Positions 31,110-38,745 of a DNA stretch of 46,405 nt are shown here, one piece after another; within the stretch, counting starts at the first letter, position 1; each line of letters begins with the position of its first letter. A program made the translations under genes and the position numbers. Under the pieces are notes generated by a model. That model worked only from the letters and a program-made list of their open reading frames with translations, was not told where the DNA came from and made no database searches. The stretch covers positions 1 through 46,405 of the forward strand of contig NZ_NFGZ01000023.1 in assembly GCF_002159175.1 (NCBI RefSeq), in the 5' to 3' direction. Origin of the DNA: Flavonifractor sp. An92 (GTDB taxonomy: Bacteria > Bacillota > Clostridia > Oscillospirales > Oscillospiraceae).

Positions 31110-32019
31110 AATGTTCCTCCTCTCGCTCCAGCATCTGGGACAAATAGCCCTCCCGGACGCCGTAGGGACTGGTCAGGATGGTGTGGCCTCCGTACACCTG
31201 GGCCACGGTGTGCAGGATCAGCACGCCGGGCACCAGGGTGTGGACCCGGTCCGGGGCGATCTTCAGGACCCGGCGCAGCAGCTTGCGGGGGTTCTCCTCC
31301 GCCTGGTGCAGCACCTTTTTCAAAAAGGCCCGCTCGTACTCCCGGGCGGCCTCTCCGCCGCCCTCCGCGTTCCGGTAGAGCGCCAGGGCGGCCCGGGCGG
31401 TGCCGCCCACGCCCACCATGGGCTGGCCGGTGTACTCCTCCGCCGGGGGCAGGGCCTCCAGCAGCGTCCGGCGCACCTCCTCCTCCATGGCCCGCAGCTC
31501 CTTCTTAGTGGGGAAGAGGTCGGAGACGAAGCGGCTGTACAGGTTCAGCGACCCCAGGGGCACCGACTTGGCCGCCAGGATGCGCTCCTCCTTAAAAAAG
31601 ACCAGCTCGGTGCTGCCGCCGCCGATGTCCACCATCAGGCCGCTGCCGCCCTTCATGCTGCGTACCGCGCCCCGATAGTCCAGGGTGGCCTCCTCATAGC
31701 CGGAGAGCACCCGGATGCGCAGGCCGGTCTCCTCCTTCACCTGCTGGAGGACCTGCTCGGTGTTGACGATGTTGCGCAGGGACGCCGTGGCGAAGGGGTA
31801 CACCGGGCAGTCTGGGAGCATCACCAGGATGCTCTGGAACTCCCGCAGCACCGCGATGAGCTTCTCCACGCCCTCGGGCGAGAGGCAGTTTTTCTCGTCC
31901 ACATAGCTGGCCAGGCCCGCCGGGCGCTTGTTGTTCAGAATGGCGCGCAGCTCGCCCCCATCCCGCCGGTACACCGCCAGGCGGATGGTGTTGGAGCCGA
32001 TGTCGATGACACAGTACAA
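31102..32019 (-). CDS. ppx: Exopolyphosphatase / Ppx-GppA phosphatase
   Basis: 305 residues. The start is a TTG at 32019 with GGGAGGG upstream, and the first residues CVIDIGSNTIRL form the ASKHA phosphate-1 motif. LMVDIGGGSTELVFF is the phosphate-2 motif and VGVGGTARA the adenosine-type motif. It has only the two-lobed catalytic core and lacks the C-terminal HD-type domains of E. coli Ppx (about 510 residues), as is common in Clostridia. It hydrolyses polyphosphate or pppGpp, and the ppk1 neighbour favours polyphosphate. Confidence 0.94.
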   Translation of the reverse strand: MYCVIDIGSNTIRLAVYRRDGGELRAILNNKRPAGLASYVDEKNCLSPEGVEKLIAVLREFQSILVMLPDCPVYPFATASLRNIVNTEQVLQQVKEETGLRIRVLSGYEEATLDYRGAVRSMKGGSGLMVDIGGGSTELVFFKEERILAAKSVPLGSLNLYSRFVSDLFPTKKELRAMEEEVRRTLLEALPPAEEYTGQPMVGVGGTARAALALYRNAEGGGEAAREYERAFLKKVLHQAEENPRKLLRRVLKIAPDRVHTLVPGVLILHTVAQVYGGHTILTSPYGVREGYLSQMLEREEEHYA

Positions 32020-32085
32020 GACCGTTCCCTCCCAGAATGGCTCTTTCCCGCCCCCTTTCGACGGGAAAGATGCCGCATACGCTTG

Positions 32086-32094
32086 ATGATAGCA
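32086..32094 (-). promoter_or_regulatory. Possible extended -10 promoter of ppx-ppk
   Basis: The minus strand reads TGC-TATCAT. The leader that follows can fold into a small CTTTCCCG/CGGGAAAG hairpin just before the ribosome site. Confidence 0.4.
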
Positions 32095-32142
32095 AGCCGT
32101 TCGTCAAACTACCAGCGCATTTTTGTAAAATCTCCGTAAAAC

Positions 32143-33051
32143 TTAAGGCTTGCAGATGCCGCAGGGCTCATAGCCCGCGTCGATGAGGGACTGCCGGGTG
32201 CCGGTGTACTCCTGGCGGTTGGTCTCGCTCATGGAGGACACGCCGGAGCAGTCGGGCAGATGGAACTTCTTGGAGTTGGTGTTGAGGATGTACCGCTCCT
32301 CCTGGGTGGAGGACGAGGTGGTCTCCCCGGCGGGGTCGGAGCCGTCCAGGGCGCTCTCGCCGGTGGCGTAGTCGATGGTGACGCCGGGCTGGACGTTGTA
32401 GCAGTACACCTCAAAGCACACGCCCTCGCCCTCATCTTCCACGCTCATGGCCTCCATCACCACGCCCCGGGCCACCAGCTCGTCCCCCTCAAAGACCGGG
32501 GTCACCCGGTAGAGGACGTGGTTCTCGGTCTCCTTCACGTAGTCGGCCACCAGGTTCTCAAAGGGCAGCATGCCGTCCACGTTCAGGTAGCGGGTGCCGG
32601 TGATGAGGTTTTGCTCGTTGGCGTTCTCGCCGGTGAGCTGGAAGCCGATGAGGTGACAGCGGTTATAGAGGTACTTGCCGTCCACGCAGTCGTACTTCGC
32701 GGTCTGCCAGCCGGTGGGCTTCACCTGGCTGATGCTCCCCCGGTCCTCGGTGGGCATCAGGTCCACGCCCACGTTGGCGTAGGCGGTGGTGCAGCGCCCC
32801 AGGTCGTCCAGCTCGCCATAGGTCTCAAAGGAGTTGGTGGTAAAGTCCTCCTCCGGGAAGTCAGGGGTGTTGTCCCCCAGGACCACATAGGGCTCCCCGG
32901 AGTAGTCGGGCACGTCCTCCAGCCCCGTCACCACGGCGGCGGTGGTGGTGCTCCCCGTGTCGCCGGGGAGCTGGGAGGGGATGGACGAGCAGCCGCTCAA
33001 AAGCACAGTGCAGGCGGTGAAGAGGGACAGAAGGGTATTGAGCTGATTCAT
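32143..33051 (-). CDS. DNA/RNA non-specific endonuclease-like lipoprotein with C-terminal Cys-rich domain
   Basis: 302 residues from the ATG at 33051 with GAGG upstream. The lipobox LLSGC has Cys at residue 21, so the protein should sit on the outer membrane face. After a Thr-rich linker comes an EndA/NucA-type nuclease domain: YLYNRCHLIGFQLTGEN with the putative general-base His (the usual DRGH/NRGH appears here as NRCH), then NLITGTRYLNVDGM with the metal-binding Asn. The last 50 residues (KKFHLPDCSGVSSMSE, then YEPCGICKP) resemble the Ada metal-binding-like module often found at the end of clostridial secreted nucleases. The start overlaps the upstream gene stop by 4 nt. Uptake or scavenging of DNA is a reasonable guess. 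Confidence 0.85.
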   Translation of the reverse strand: MNQLNTLLSLFTACTVLLSGCSSIPSQLPGDTGSTTTAAVVTGLEDVPDYSGEPYVVLGDNTPDFPEEDFTTNSFETYGELDDLGRCTTAYANVGVDLMPTEDRGSISQVKPTGWQTAKYDCVDGKYLYNRCHLIGFQLTGENANEQNLITGTRYLNVDGMLPFENLVADYVKETENHVLYRVTPVFEGDELVARGVVMEAMSVEDEGEGVCFEVYCYNVQPGVTIDYATGESALDGSDPAGETTSSSTQEERYILNTNSKKFHLPDCSGVSSMSETNRQEYTGTRQSLIDAGYEPCGICKP

Positions 33052-33458
33052 TTCACAAAGACCTCTTTCGTGAGTTTGGGGTGGGAGCGGCCGGGGAATT
33101 CCCGCTGCTCCACCAACTTCCAGCCGCATTTGGCCGGGTCAAAGTCCAGGTAGCGGTCGGCGGGATAGGTCCGGTTCCAGCGGTAGACCACCATGGCCTC
33201 CACCCGCTCCAGCCAGGGCAGCACCGGCGCCGCGCCCCCGAAGCAGTACTCCCCCGGTCCGGCTTTTTCGGGAAAATCCTCCGCCACGGCCAGGTTGGGG
33301 CTCTCCTCGGTGAACTGCCGCCGGGCGGCCGCGTCCATCCACAGGCGCTTCTCCCCCACCGTGTCCAGCAGGTCCGCCCGCAAAGCCGCGTCCCGGCTCT
33401 GGGGCCGGTCGTGGAAGGCGGTCCCGTTCCGGTCATCCACACAGACGACCCAAATCAT
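33048..33458 (-). CDS. Small protein with divergent DHFR-like sequence
   Basis: 136 residues from the ATG at 33458 with GGGGAG upstream. I do not recognise a named family with certainty. The pattern is that of dihydrofolate reductase: a first strand IWVVCVDDRNG, a possible NADPH-loop region at about 35-50, a Gly-Gly strand end CFGGAAPVLPWLERV and a C-terminal hairpin YLDFDPAKCGWKLVEQREF then SHPKLTKEVF. It is 25 residues shorter than DHFR, the LPW/DLK substrate-site segment is not recognisable, and the GGxxxY pocket Tyr is missing. A catalytic role is therefore doubtful. It is co-transcribed with the nuclease lipoprotein and translationally coupled to it (ATGA overlap). Confidence 0.72.
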   Translation of the reverse strand: MIWVVCVDDRNGTAFHDRPQSRDAALRADLLDTVGEKRLWMDAAARRQFTEESPNLAVAEDFPEKAGPGEYCFGGAAPVLPWLERVEAMVVYRWNRTYPADRYLDFDPAKCGWKLVEQREFPGRSHPKLTKEVFVK

Positions 33459-33484
33459 CGGCGCTCCCCCCTTTCATTTGCTAC

Positions 33485-33513
33485 ATTATACCATCCGCGC
33501 TTCCCGGAAGCAA
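33485..33513 (-). promoter_or_regulatory. Promoter of the DHFR-like/nuclease operon
   Basis: On the minus strand, -35 TTGCTT (33508-33513), a 17-nt spacer and a perfect -10 TATAAT (33485-33490). Confidence 0.68.
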
Positions 33514-33540
33514 GCCGCCCCCGGAAGGCGGAAATTTCCC

Positions 33541-33569
33541 TTGCAATTTGGGGAAAAACGTGCTATAAA
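33541..33569 (+). promoter_or_regulatory. Promoter of the pheST T-box transcript
   Basis: -35 TTGCAA (33541-33546), a 17-nt spacer and -10 TATAAA (33564-33569), starting transcription near 33576. Confidence 0.7.
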
Positions 33570-33575
33570 TACTCT

Positions 33576-33811
33576 TACATGCAGAGAAGGGGAAAATAGC
33601 GGTCCCCGGCCCGTCAGAGAGCGTCCGTCACCGGCTGAGAGCGGATGTGGGCGCCGCGCCGCTTGGTTCGCCCCGGAGCGGCCCTGGAGACAGGGACGGT
33701 CTCGCCCGCCGTTATACGGGCAAGAGTGCCCGCGCGGAGCGCGGGAATCCGGGTGGTACCGCGGAAGGTCGGCCTTTCGTCCCAGTTTGTGGGACGGAGG
33801 GCCTTTTTTGC
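33576..33811 (+). promoter_or_regulatory. T-box riboswitch (Phe) controlling pheST
   Basis: The transcript leader ends with the T-box sequence AATCCGGGTGGTACCGCGG (33746-33764), which binds the uncharged tRNA 3' end. An intrinsic terminator (GGCC...CGTCCCA/TGGGACG...GGGCC, T-run, 33771-33809) follows. A long stem I precedes it, with an AGAGAG bulge motif near 33616. A UUC triplet at 33667-33669 on its 3' side is the best candidate specifier for phenylalanine. Uncharged tRNA-Phe should prevent termination and switch on pheS and pheT. The specifier position is inferred from the gene controlled and not from a full fold. Confidence 0.92.
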
Positions 33812-33857
33812 TGCCTTCCTCCCCGCACATCATCACATCCGACAAAGGAGTTTTACC

Positions 33858-34883
33858 ATGAAGGAACAACTGGCAAACATCCGCGCCCAGGCCCTGGCGG
33901 CCTTTGAAGCGGCCGGGGACAACGCCCAGCTGGACGCCCTGCGGGTCCAGTACCTGGGCAAAAAGGGCGAACTGACCGCCGTTCTCAAGCAGATGGGCAA
34001 GCTCTCCGCCGAGGAGCGCCCCGCCATGGGCCAGCTGGCCAACGAGGTCCGCGCCGCCCTGGAGGAGGCCCTGGAGCGCCGGAGCAAGGAGCTGGAGGCC
34101 CTGGCCCTGGAGCAGCGCCTGAAGGACGAGGCCGTGGACGTCACCATCCCCGGCAAGGCCGTCAAGGAGGGCCACCGTCACCCCATGTATATCGCCCTGG
34201 ATGAGATCAAGGAGATCTTCATCGGCATGGGCTTCACCGTGCTGGACGGCCCCGAGGTGGAGCTGGCCAAGTACAACTTCGACCGCCTCAACGCCGAGGA
34301 GGGCCACCCCTCCCGCGACTGGTCCGACACCTTCTACTTTGACGAGGACTCCCGGGTGATGCTCCGCAGCCAGACCTCCCCCATGCAGGTGCGGGCCATG
34401 GACACCATGGAGCTCCCCATCCGCATCATCGCCCCCGGCCGGGTCTACCGCAAGGACGAGGTGGACGCCACCCACTCCCCCATGTTCCACCAGGTGGAGG
34501 GCATGGTCATCGACAAGGGCGTCACCATGGCCGACCTGAAGGGCACTCTCAACACCGTGGTGGAGAAGCTCTACGGCAAGGGCACCAAGACCCGCTTCCG
34601 TCCCCACCACTTCCCCTTCACCGAGCCCTCCTGCGAGATGGACGTGCAGTGCCACAAGTGCGGCGGCGTGGGCTGCCCCACCTGTAAGGGCGAGGGCTGG
34701 ATCGAGCTGCTGGGCGCGGGCATGATCCACCCCCGGGTGCTGGAGATGGCCGGCATCGACACCAATGTCTACTCCGGCTGGGCCTTCGGCATCGGCCTGG
34801 AGCGCACCGCCATGCGCCGGTTCAAGATCGCCGACCTGCGCCTCATCTTCGAAAACGATGTGCGCTTCCTGGAGCAGTTTTAA
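33858..34883 (+). CDS. pheS: Phenylalanine--tRNA ligase alpha subunit
   Basis: 341 residues from the ATG at 33858 with AAAGGAG upstream. The open frame extending back to 33645 is T-box RNA and is not coding. An N-terminal coiled coil (about residues 1-90) binds tRNA. Class II motif 2 is visible as FRPHHFPFTEPSCEMDVQC and motif 3 as GWAFGIGLERTAMRRF. The HSPMFHQVEG active-site region is intact. It pairs with PheT, encoded 15 nt downstream, as an alpha2-beta2 enzyme charging tRNA-Phe, whose gene is also in this window (3852-3927). Confidence 0.97.
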   Translation: MKEQLANIRAQALAAFEAAGDNAQLDALRVQYLGKKGELTAVLKQMGKLSAEERPAMGQLANEVRAALEEALERRSKELEALALEQRLKDEAVDVTIPGKAVKEGHRHPMYIALDEIKEIFIGMGFTVLDGPEVELAKYNFDRLNAEEGHPSRDWSDTFYFDEDSRVMLRSQTSPMQVRAMDTMELPIRIIAPGRVYRKDEVDATHSPMFHQVEGMVIDKGVTMADLKGTLNTVVEKLYGKGTKTRFRPHHFPFTEPSCEMDVQCHKCGGVGCPTCKGEGWIELLGAGMIHPRVLEMAGIDTNVYSGWAFGIGLERTAMRRFKIADLRLIFENDVRFLEQF

Positions 34884-34898
34884 GAAAGAGGGATCATC

Positions 34899-37589
34899 AT
34901 GAATTTAAGCAGAAAATGGCTGGGTGAGTTCGTCACCGTCGACGCCAATGATAAGGATTTTGCCGAGGCCATGACCCTCTCCGGCTCCAAGGTGGAGATC
35001 ACCACCGACCTGGGCGCGGAGATCTCCAACGTGGTGGTGGGCCGCGTCCTCGAGCTCAAGCGCCATGAGAACAGCGACCACATGTGGGTCTGCCAGATCG
35101 ACGTGGGTCAGGCCGAGCCCGTCCAGATCGTCACCGGCGCGTGGAACGTCCACGTGGACGACCTGGTGCCCGTGGCCCTGCACAAGTCCACCCTCCCCGG
35201 CGGCGTGAAGATCGAGAAGGGCAAGCTGCGCGGCGTGGTCTCCAACGGCATGCTGTGCGGCCTCAGCGAGCTGGGCCTGGAGGTCCGCGACTTCCCCTAC
35301 GCCGTCATCGACCCCGCCGCCGTCCTGGGCGACTACAAGCCCCTGGACCCCGAGAAGCCCTCCATCCCCGCCGACATCCAGCCCGGCCACAAGATCTTCG
35401 GCAGCGTGGTCTGCGCCAAGGTCACCGCCGTGCGCACCGACGGGTACAGCCGCTACACCGTGGCCTGTGAGGTGGACGCCGGTTCCGTCTCGGTGACCAC
35501 CACCTGCCCCAACCTCCACGCCGGAGACCTGGTGGCTCTGGACACCAAGAAGGAGCACATCTGCACCCTCACTGACCTGCGGGCCCAGCAGGCCGAGTTC
35601 CCCCACTGCATCCCCGACGGCATCTTCATCCTCAACGAGGACTGCAAGCCCGGCGACGACCTGAAGCCGGTCATCGGCCTGGATGACCACGTGGTGGAGT
35701 TCGAGATCACCCCCAACCGCCCCGACTGCCTAAGCGTCATCGGTCTGGCCCGGGAAGTGGCCGCCACCTTCGACGCCCCCCTCACCCTCCACACCCCCGA
35801 GGTGAAGGCCGAGGGCGAGGGCTCCCTGGTGGAGCTGCTGGACGTGGAGACCCCCGCCAGCGACCTGTGCCCCCGCTACACCGCCCGCATGGTCCGCAAC
35901 GTGAAGATCGCCCCCTCCCCCAAGTGGATGCGGGAGCGGCTGCGCGCCATGGGCGTGCGCCCCATCAACAACATCGTGGACATCACCAACTACGTCATGC
36001 TGGAGTACGGCCAGCCCATGCACGCCTTTGACTACCGCTATGTGAAGGGCGGCAAGATCATCGTCCGCCGGGCCGAGGAGGGCGAGGAGCTGACCACCCT
36101 GGACGGCCAGGTGCGCAAGCTCAACGCCAACCACCTGGTCATCGCCGACGAGCACCGCGCCGTGGGCCTGGCCGGCATCATGGGCGGCGAGAACAGCGAG
36201 ATCGTAGCCGACACCGTGGACGTGGTCTTTGAGTCCGCCTGCTTCGACGGCACCTGCATCCGCAAGGGCGCGCTGGCCCTGGGCATGCGCACCGAGGCCT
36301 CCGCCAAGTTCGAGAAGGGCCTGGACCCCCTCAACACCCTCCCCGCCGTGGACCGCGCCTGTGAGCTGGTGGAGCTGCTGGGCGCCGGCGAGGTCCTCCC
36401 CGGCACCATCGACATCCTCAACTACGTCCCACAGCCCCGCGTGCTGAAGCTGGAGCCCGCGCGCATCAACGGCCTGCTGGGCACCGACATCGCGGAGAGC
36501 GAGATGGTGGCCATCCTCAAGAAGCTGGACTTCCAGGTGGAGGGCGACCAGGTGACCGTCCCCTCCTGGCGCGGCGACGTGATCGGCATGGCGGACCTGG
36601 CCGAAGAGGTGGCCCGCTTCCACGGCTACAACAACATCCCCACCACCCTCATGCGGGGCCAGACCACCCTGGGCGGCTTCTCCGAGGAGGAGAAGCTGGA
36701 GCGCCGGCTGGGCGGCATGTGCCGCTCCATGGGGTACGATGAGATCATCACCTACTCCTTCATCTCCCCCACCTGCTACGACAAGATCCGCTGGGCTTCC
36801 GACGATGCCCGCCGGGAGTCCTTCAAGATCCTCAACCCCCTGGGCGAGGACACCTCCATCATGCGCACCACGGTGCTGCCCTCTATGCTGGAGATTCTCA
36901 CGCGCAACTACAACTACCGCAACCAGAATGTGAAGCTCTACGAGGTGGGCCGCATCTACCTGCCCGGCGGCGACGACGGTCTGGCCATCGAGAACAAGGT
37001 GCTCTCCATGGGCGCCTACGGCGACGACATGGACTTCTTCGCCCTCAAGGGCGCCGTGGAGGTCATCCTGAAGGACCTGCGGGCCCTGAATGTCCGCTTT
37101 GAGGTGCCCTGCGTGCCCAATCCCTCCTACCACCCTGGCCGTGTGGCCGACGTGTATGTGGGCGAGCGCCGCATCGGCGTGCTGGGCCAGGTCCACCCCC
37201 TGGTGGCCCGCAACTACGGCGTGGACGCCGAGTTCTACTGCGCCGAGCTGGACTTCGGCCAGCTGCTGAACATGGACTGCTCCGTGCCCGAGTACGTCCC
37301 CCTGCCCAAGTTCCCCGCCGTCACCCGCGACATCGCCGTGGTGTGTGACGAGACCGTCACCGTGGGCGCGCTGGAGGACTGCATCCGCAAGGGCGCCAAG
37401 GGCCTGCTGAAGGACTGCAAGCTCTTCGACATCTACCGCGGCAAGGGCATCGCCGAGGGCAAGAAGAGCGTGGCCTTCAACCTGGTGCTCCGCGCCGACG
37501 ACCGCTCCCTCACCGCCGAGGAGGCCGACGCCGACGTGAAGAGCATCCTGGAGGCCCTCTCCTCCCAGCTGGGCGCCGTCCTGCGCTGA
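34899..37589 (+). CDS. pheT: Phenylalanine--tRNA ligase beta subunit with an extra OB-like insert
   Basis: 896 residues, about 90 more than typical PheT. Domains in order are the N-terminal MNLSRKWLGEFV, an EMAP-II/tRNA-binding OB fold (about 40-150, GRVLELKRHENSDHMWVCQI), an insert at about 165-235 and the resumed GIFILNEDCKPGDDL. Then come the B3/B4 editing domain with ITPNRPDCLSVIGLARE and GIMGG, the B5 domain, the catalytic-like core and a C-terminal anticodon-binding ferredoxin-like domain (FPAVTRDIAVV). The insert (CAKVTAVRTDGYSRYTVACE, then NLHAGDLVALDTKKE) resembles the preceding OB fold in pattern, suggesting duplication. It is the last gene of the T-box operon. The stop is followed by no obvious strong terminator. 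Confidence 0.96.
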   Translation: MNLSRKWLGEFVTVDANDKDFAEAMTLSGSKVEITTDLGAEISNVVVGRVLELKRHENSDHMWVCQIDVGQAEPVQIVTGAWNVHVDDLVPVALHKSTLPGGVKIEKGKLRGVVSNGMLCGLSELGLEVRDFPYAVIDPAAVLGDYKPLDPEKPSIPADIQPGHKIFGSVVCAKVTAVRTDGYSRYTVACEVDAGSVSVTTTCPNLHAGDLVALDTKKEHICTLTDLRAQQAEFPHCIPDGIFILNEDCKPGDDLKPVIGLDDHVVEFEITPNRPDCLSVIGLAREVAATFDAPLTLHTPEVKAEGEGSLVELLDVETPASDLCPRYTARMVRNVKIAPSPKWMRERLRAMGVRPINNIVDITNYVMLEYGQPMHAFDYRYVKGGKIIVRRAEEGEELTTLDGQVRKLNANHLVIADEHRAVGLAGIMGGENSEIVADTVDVVFESACFDGTCIRKGALALGMRTEASAKFEKGLDPLNTLPAVDRACELVELLGAGEVLPGTIDILNYVPQPRVLKLEPARINGLLGTDIAESEMVAILKKLDFQVEGDQVTVPSWRGDVIGMADLAEEVARFHGYNNIPTTLMRGQTTLGGFSEEEKLERRLGGMCRSMGYDEIITYSFISPTCYDKIRWASDDARRESFKILNPLGEDTSIMRTTVLPSMLEILTRNYNYRNQNVKLYEVGRIYLPGGDDGLAIENKVLSMGAYGDDMDFFALKGAVEVILKDLRALNVRFEVPCVPNPSYHPGRVADVYVGERRIGVLGQVHPLVARNYGVDAEFYCAELDFGQLLNMDCSVPEYVPLPKFPAVTRDIAVVCDETVTVGALEDCIRKGAKGLLKDCKLFDIYRGKGIAEGKKSVAFNLVLRADDRSLTAEEADADVKSILEALSSQLGAVLR

Positions 37590-37636
37590 GCGGGAGAGCG
37601 TCGATAAGATTGGGTGTCTTTCATCGAAACTTGTGA

Positions 37637-37666
37637 TTGGACACCTCTCTCCCTCCTGCCTATAAT
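37637..37666 (+). promoter_or_regulatory. Promoter of the double-rhodanese operon
   Basis: -35 TTGGAC (37637-37642), an 18-nt spacer and a perfect -10 TATAAT (37661-37666). Confidence 0.65.
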
Positions 37667-37678
37667 AGGTGGTGTGCC

Positions 37679-37728
37679 GTTCCGCCGCGTTTCGACCCAC
37701 GGGCCGGGGCGCGGCGGAACTTGTTTTA
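37679..37728 (+). promoter_or_regulatory. Leader hairpin with U-rich tail before the rhodanese gene
   Basis: The perfect 11-bp stem GTTCCGCCGCG / CGCGGCGGAAC (37679-37689 and 37710-37720) has a 20-nt GC-rich loop and the tail TTGTTTTA. It lies between the promoter and the ribosome site. It could be an attenuator or a weak terminator. Confidence 0.5.
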
Positions 37729-37753
37729 TCCACGGAAAGGATGGAGAGAATTT

Positions 37754-38674
37754 ATGAAACGTACCCTGTCCCTGCTCCTGGCCCTGGCTCTGTGCGCCTC
37801 CCTGCTGGGCGGCTGCGGCGGCCAGACCGCCACCGAGAGCACCGCCCCCGACCGGGCCGACGCCGACATCGACTGGCAGTACATGTCCGCCGAGGACACC
37901 AAGGCCATGCTGGATAGCGGCGAGCCGGTCCTCATTCTGGACAGCCGCCCCGACGACATGTACAACGCCGGCCACATCCCCGGCGCCTATCACCTGCCCT
38001 GCTACCCCGTGGACACCCCCGAGCTGGAGCAGCTGCTGGTGGACGCCGCCGCCGACTTGAAGGCGCTGGACGCCCCCATCGTCATCGTCTGCAAGACCGG
38101 CAACAAGGGCGCCAAGCGGGCCATTTCCGTCCTCATCGACCAGGGCGTCCCCGCCGAGCAGCTCTACATTCTGGAAGGCGGCGGCGAGGGCTGGACCTAT
38201 GAGGACTACCTCACCACCGAGAACGACTCCCCCGCCGAGCCCACCGTGCTGGGCGGCGAGAGCACCGGCGGCGACGCCGCTGTGGAGCCCACCCCCTATG
38301 ACGGCGACCGCGCCGACGCCGCCATCGAGTGGCAGTACATCACCGCCGAGGACACCAAGGCCAAGCTGGACGCCGGTGAGCCCCTGATCGTGCTGGACAC
38401 CCGTCAGGACGACATGTACTCCGCCGGCCACATCGAGGGCTGCCTCCACGTCCCCTGCTTCCCGGTGGACACCCTGGAGCTGGAGAACGTGCTGCGGGAC
38501 GCCGTGCCCACCCTGCAGGAGAGCGATGACCCCATCGCCGTGGTCTGCAAGACCGGCAACAAGGGCGCCAAGCGGGCCATCTCCGTCCTCATCGACGAGG
38601 GCGTGTCCGCCGACCGGCTCTTCATCCTGGAGGGCGGCGGCGAGGGCTGGCCCTACGACACCGTCACCGATTGA
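37754..38674 (+). CDS. Lipoprotein with two tandem rhodanese-like domains
   Basis: 306 residues from the ATG at 37754 with GGAGAG upstream. The frame upstream is leader. The lipobox LLGGC has Cys at residue 21. Domain 1 covers about 38-155 and domain 2 about 190-306. Each has the rhodanese pattern: an EDTKAMLDSG helix, VLILDSRPDDMYNAGHIPGA (or its domain 2 counterpart), then the active-site loop VCKTGNKGAKRA with a Cys nucleophile, and a closing LEGGGEGW. Both domains keep the Cys, so both may be active sulfurtransferases or persulfide carriers, here on the outer face of the membrane. Both are preceded by a similar DIDWQY/AIEWQY segment. It begins an apparent operon with a CCG protein and two glycosyltransferases. 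Confidence 0.9.
   Translation: MKRTLSLLLALALCASLLGGCGGQTATESTAPDRADADIDWQYMSAEDTKAMLDSGEPVLILDSRPDDMYNAGHIPGAYHLPCYPVDTPELEQLLVDAAADLKALDAPIVIVCKTGNKGAKRAISVLIDQGVPAEQLYILEGGGEGWTYEDYLTTENDSPAEPTVLGGESTGGDAAVEPTPYDGDRADAAIEWQYITAEDTKAKLDAGEPLIVLDTRQDDMYSAGHIEGCLHVPCFPVDTLELENVLRDAVPTLQESDDPIAVVCKTGNKGAKRAISVLIDEGVSADRLFILEGGGEGWPYDTVTD
38087..38140 (+). repeat. 54-bp near-perfect direct repeat, copy 1 (rhodanese active-site loop)
   Basis: Matches 38543-38596 with a single C/T difference. It encodes the Cys-loop of domain 1, and the DNA identity is far higher than over the rest of the two domains. Confidence 0.85.
38543..38596 (+). repeat. 54-bp near-perfect direct repeat, copy 2
   Basis: Second copy of the repeat at 38087-38140, encoding the Cys-loop of rhodanese domain 2. 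Confidence 0.85.
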
Positions 38675-38688
38675 TCTTCGCACTTCCA

Positions 38689-38717
38689 CCAGGCCGCCGC
38701 CCCTCGCGGCGGCCTGG
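38689..38717 (+). other. Strong 12-bp hairpin between rhodanese and CCG genes
   Basis: CCAGGCCGCCGC / GCGGCGGCCTGG with a five-base loop. The tail TCTGCGTTCC is not a real T-run. It is more likely a processing or partial-termination point than a full terminator, and would lower expression of the downstream genes relative to the lipoprotein. Confidence 0.6.
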
Positions 38718-38745
38718 TCTGCGTTCCACGAAAGGAGAATGCGCC

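Noticed and set aside
28908-31508. Long plus-strand open frame (866 codons) opposite ppk1
   Set aside because: It mirrors PPK1 codons, has no ribosome site or domain, and crosses operon boundaries.
33645-33857. Open frame extending pheS upstream
   Set aside because: The region is the T-box leader including its terminator. The ATG at 33858 has the ribosome site and the conserved N-terminus.
35730-37733. Long minus-strand open frame (667 codons) opposite pheT
   Set aside because: Antisense shadow of PheT with biased Val/Gly/His/Gln composition and no recognisable domain.
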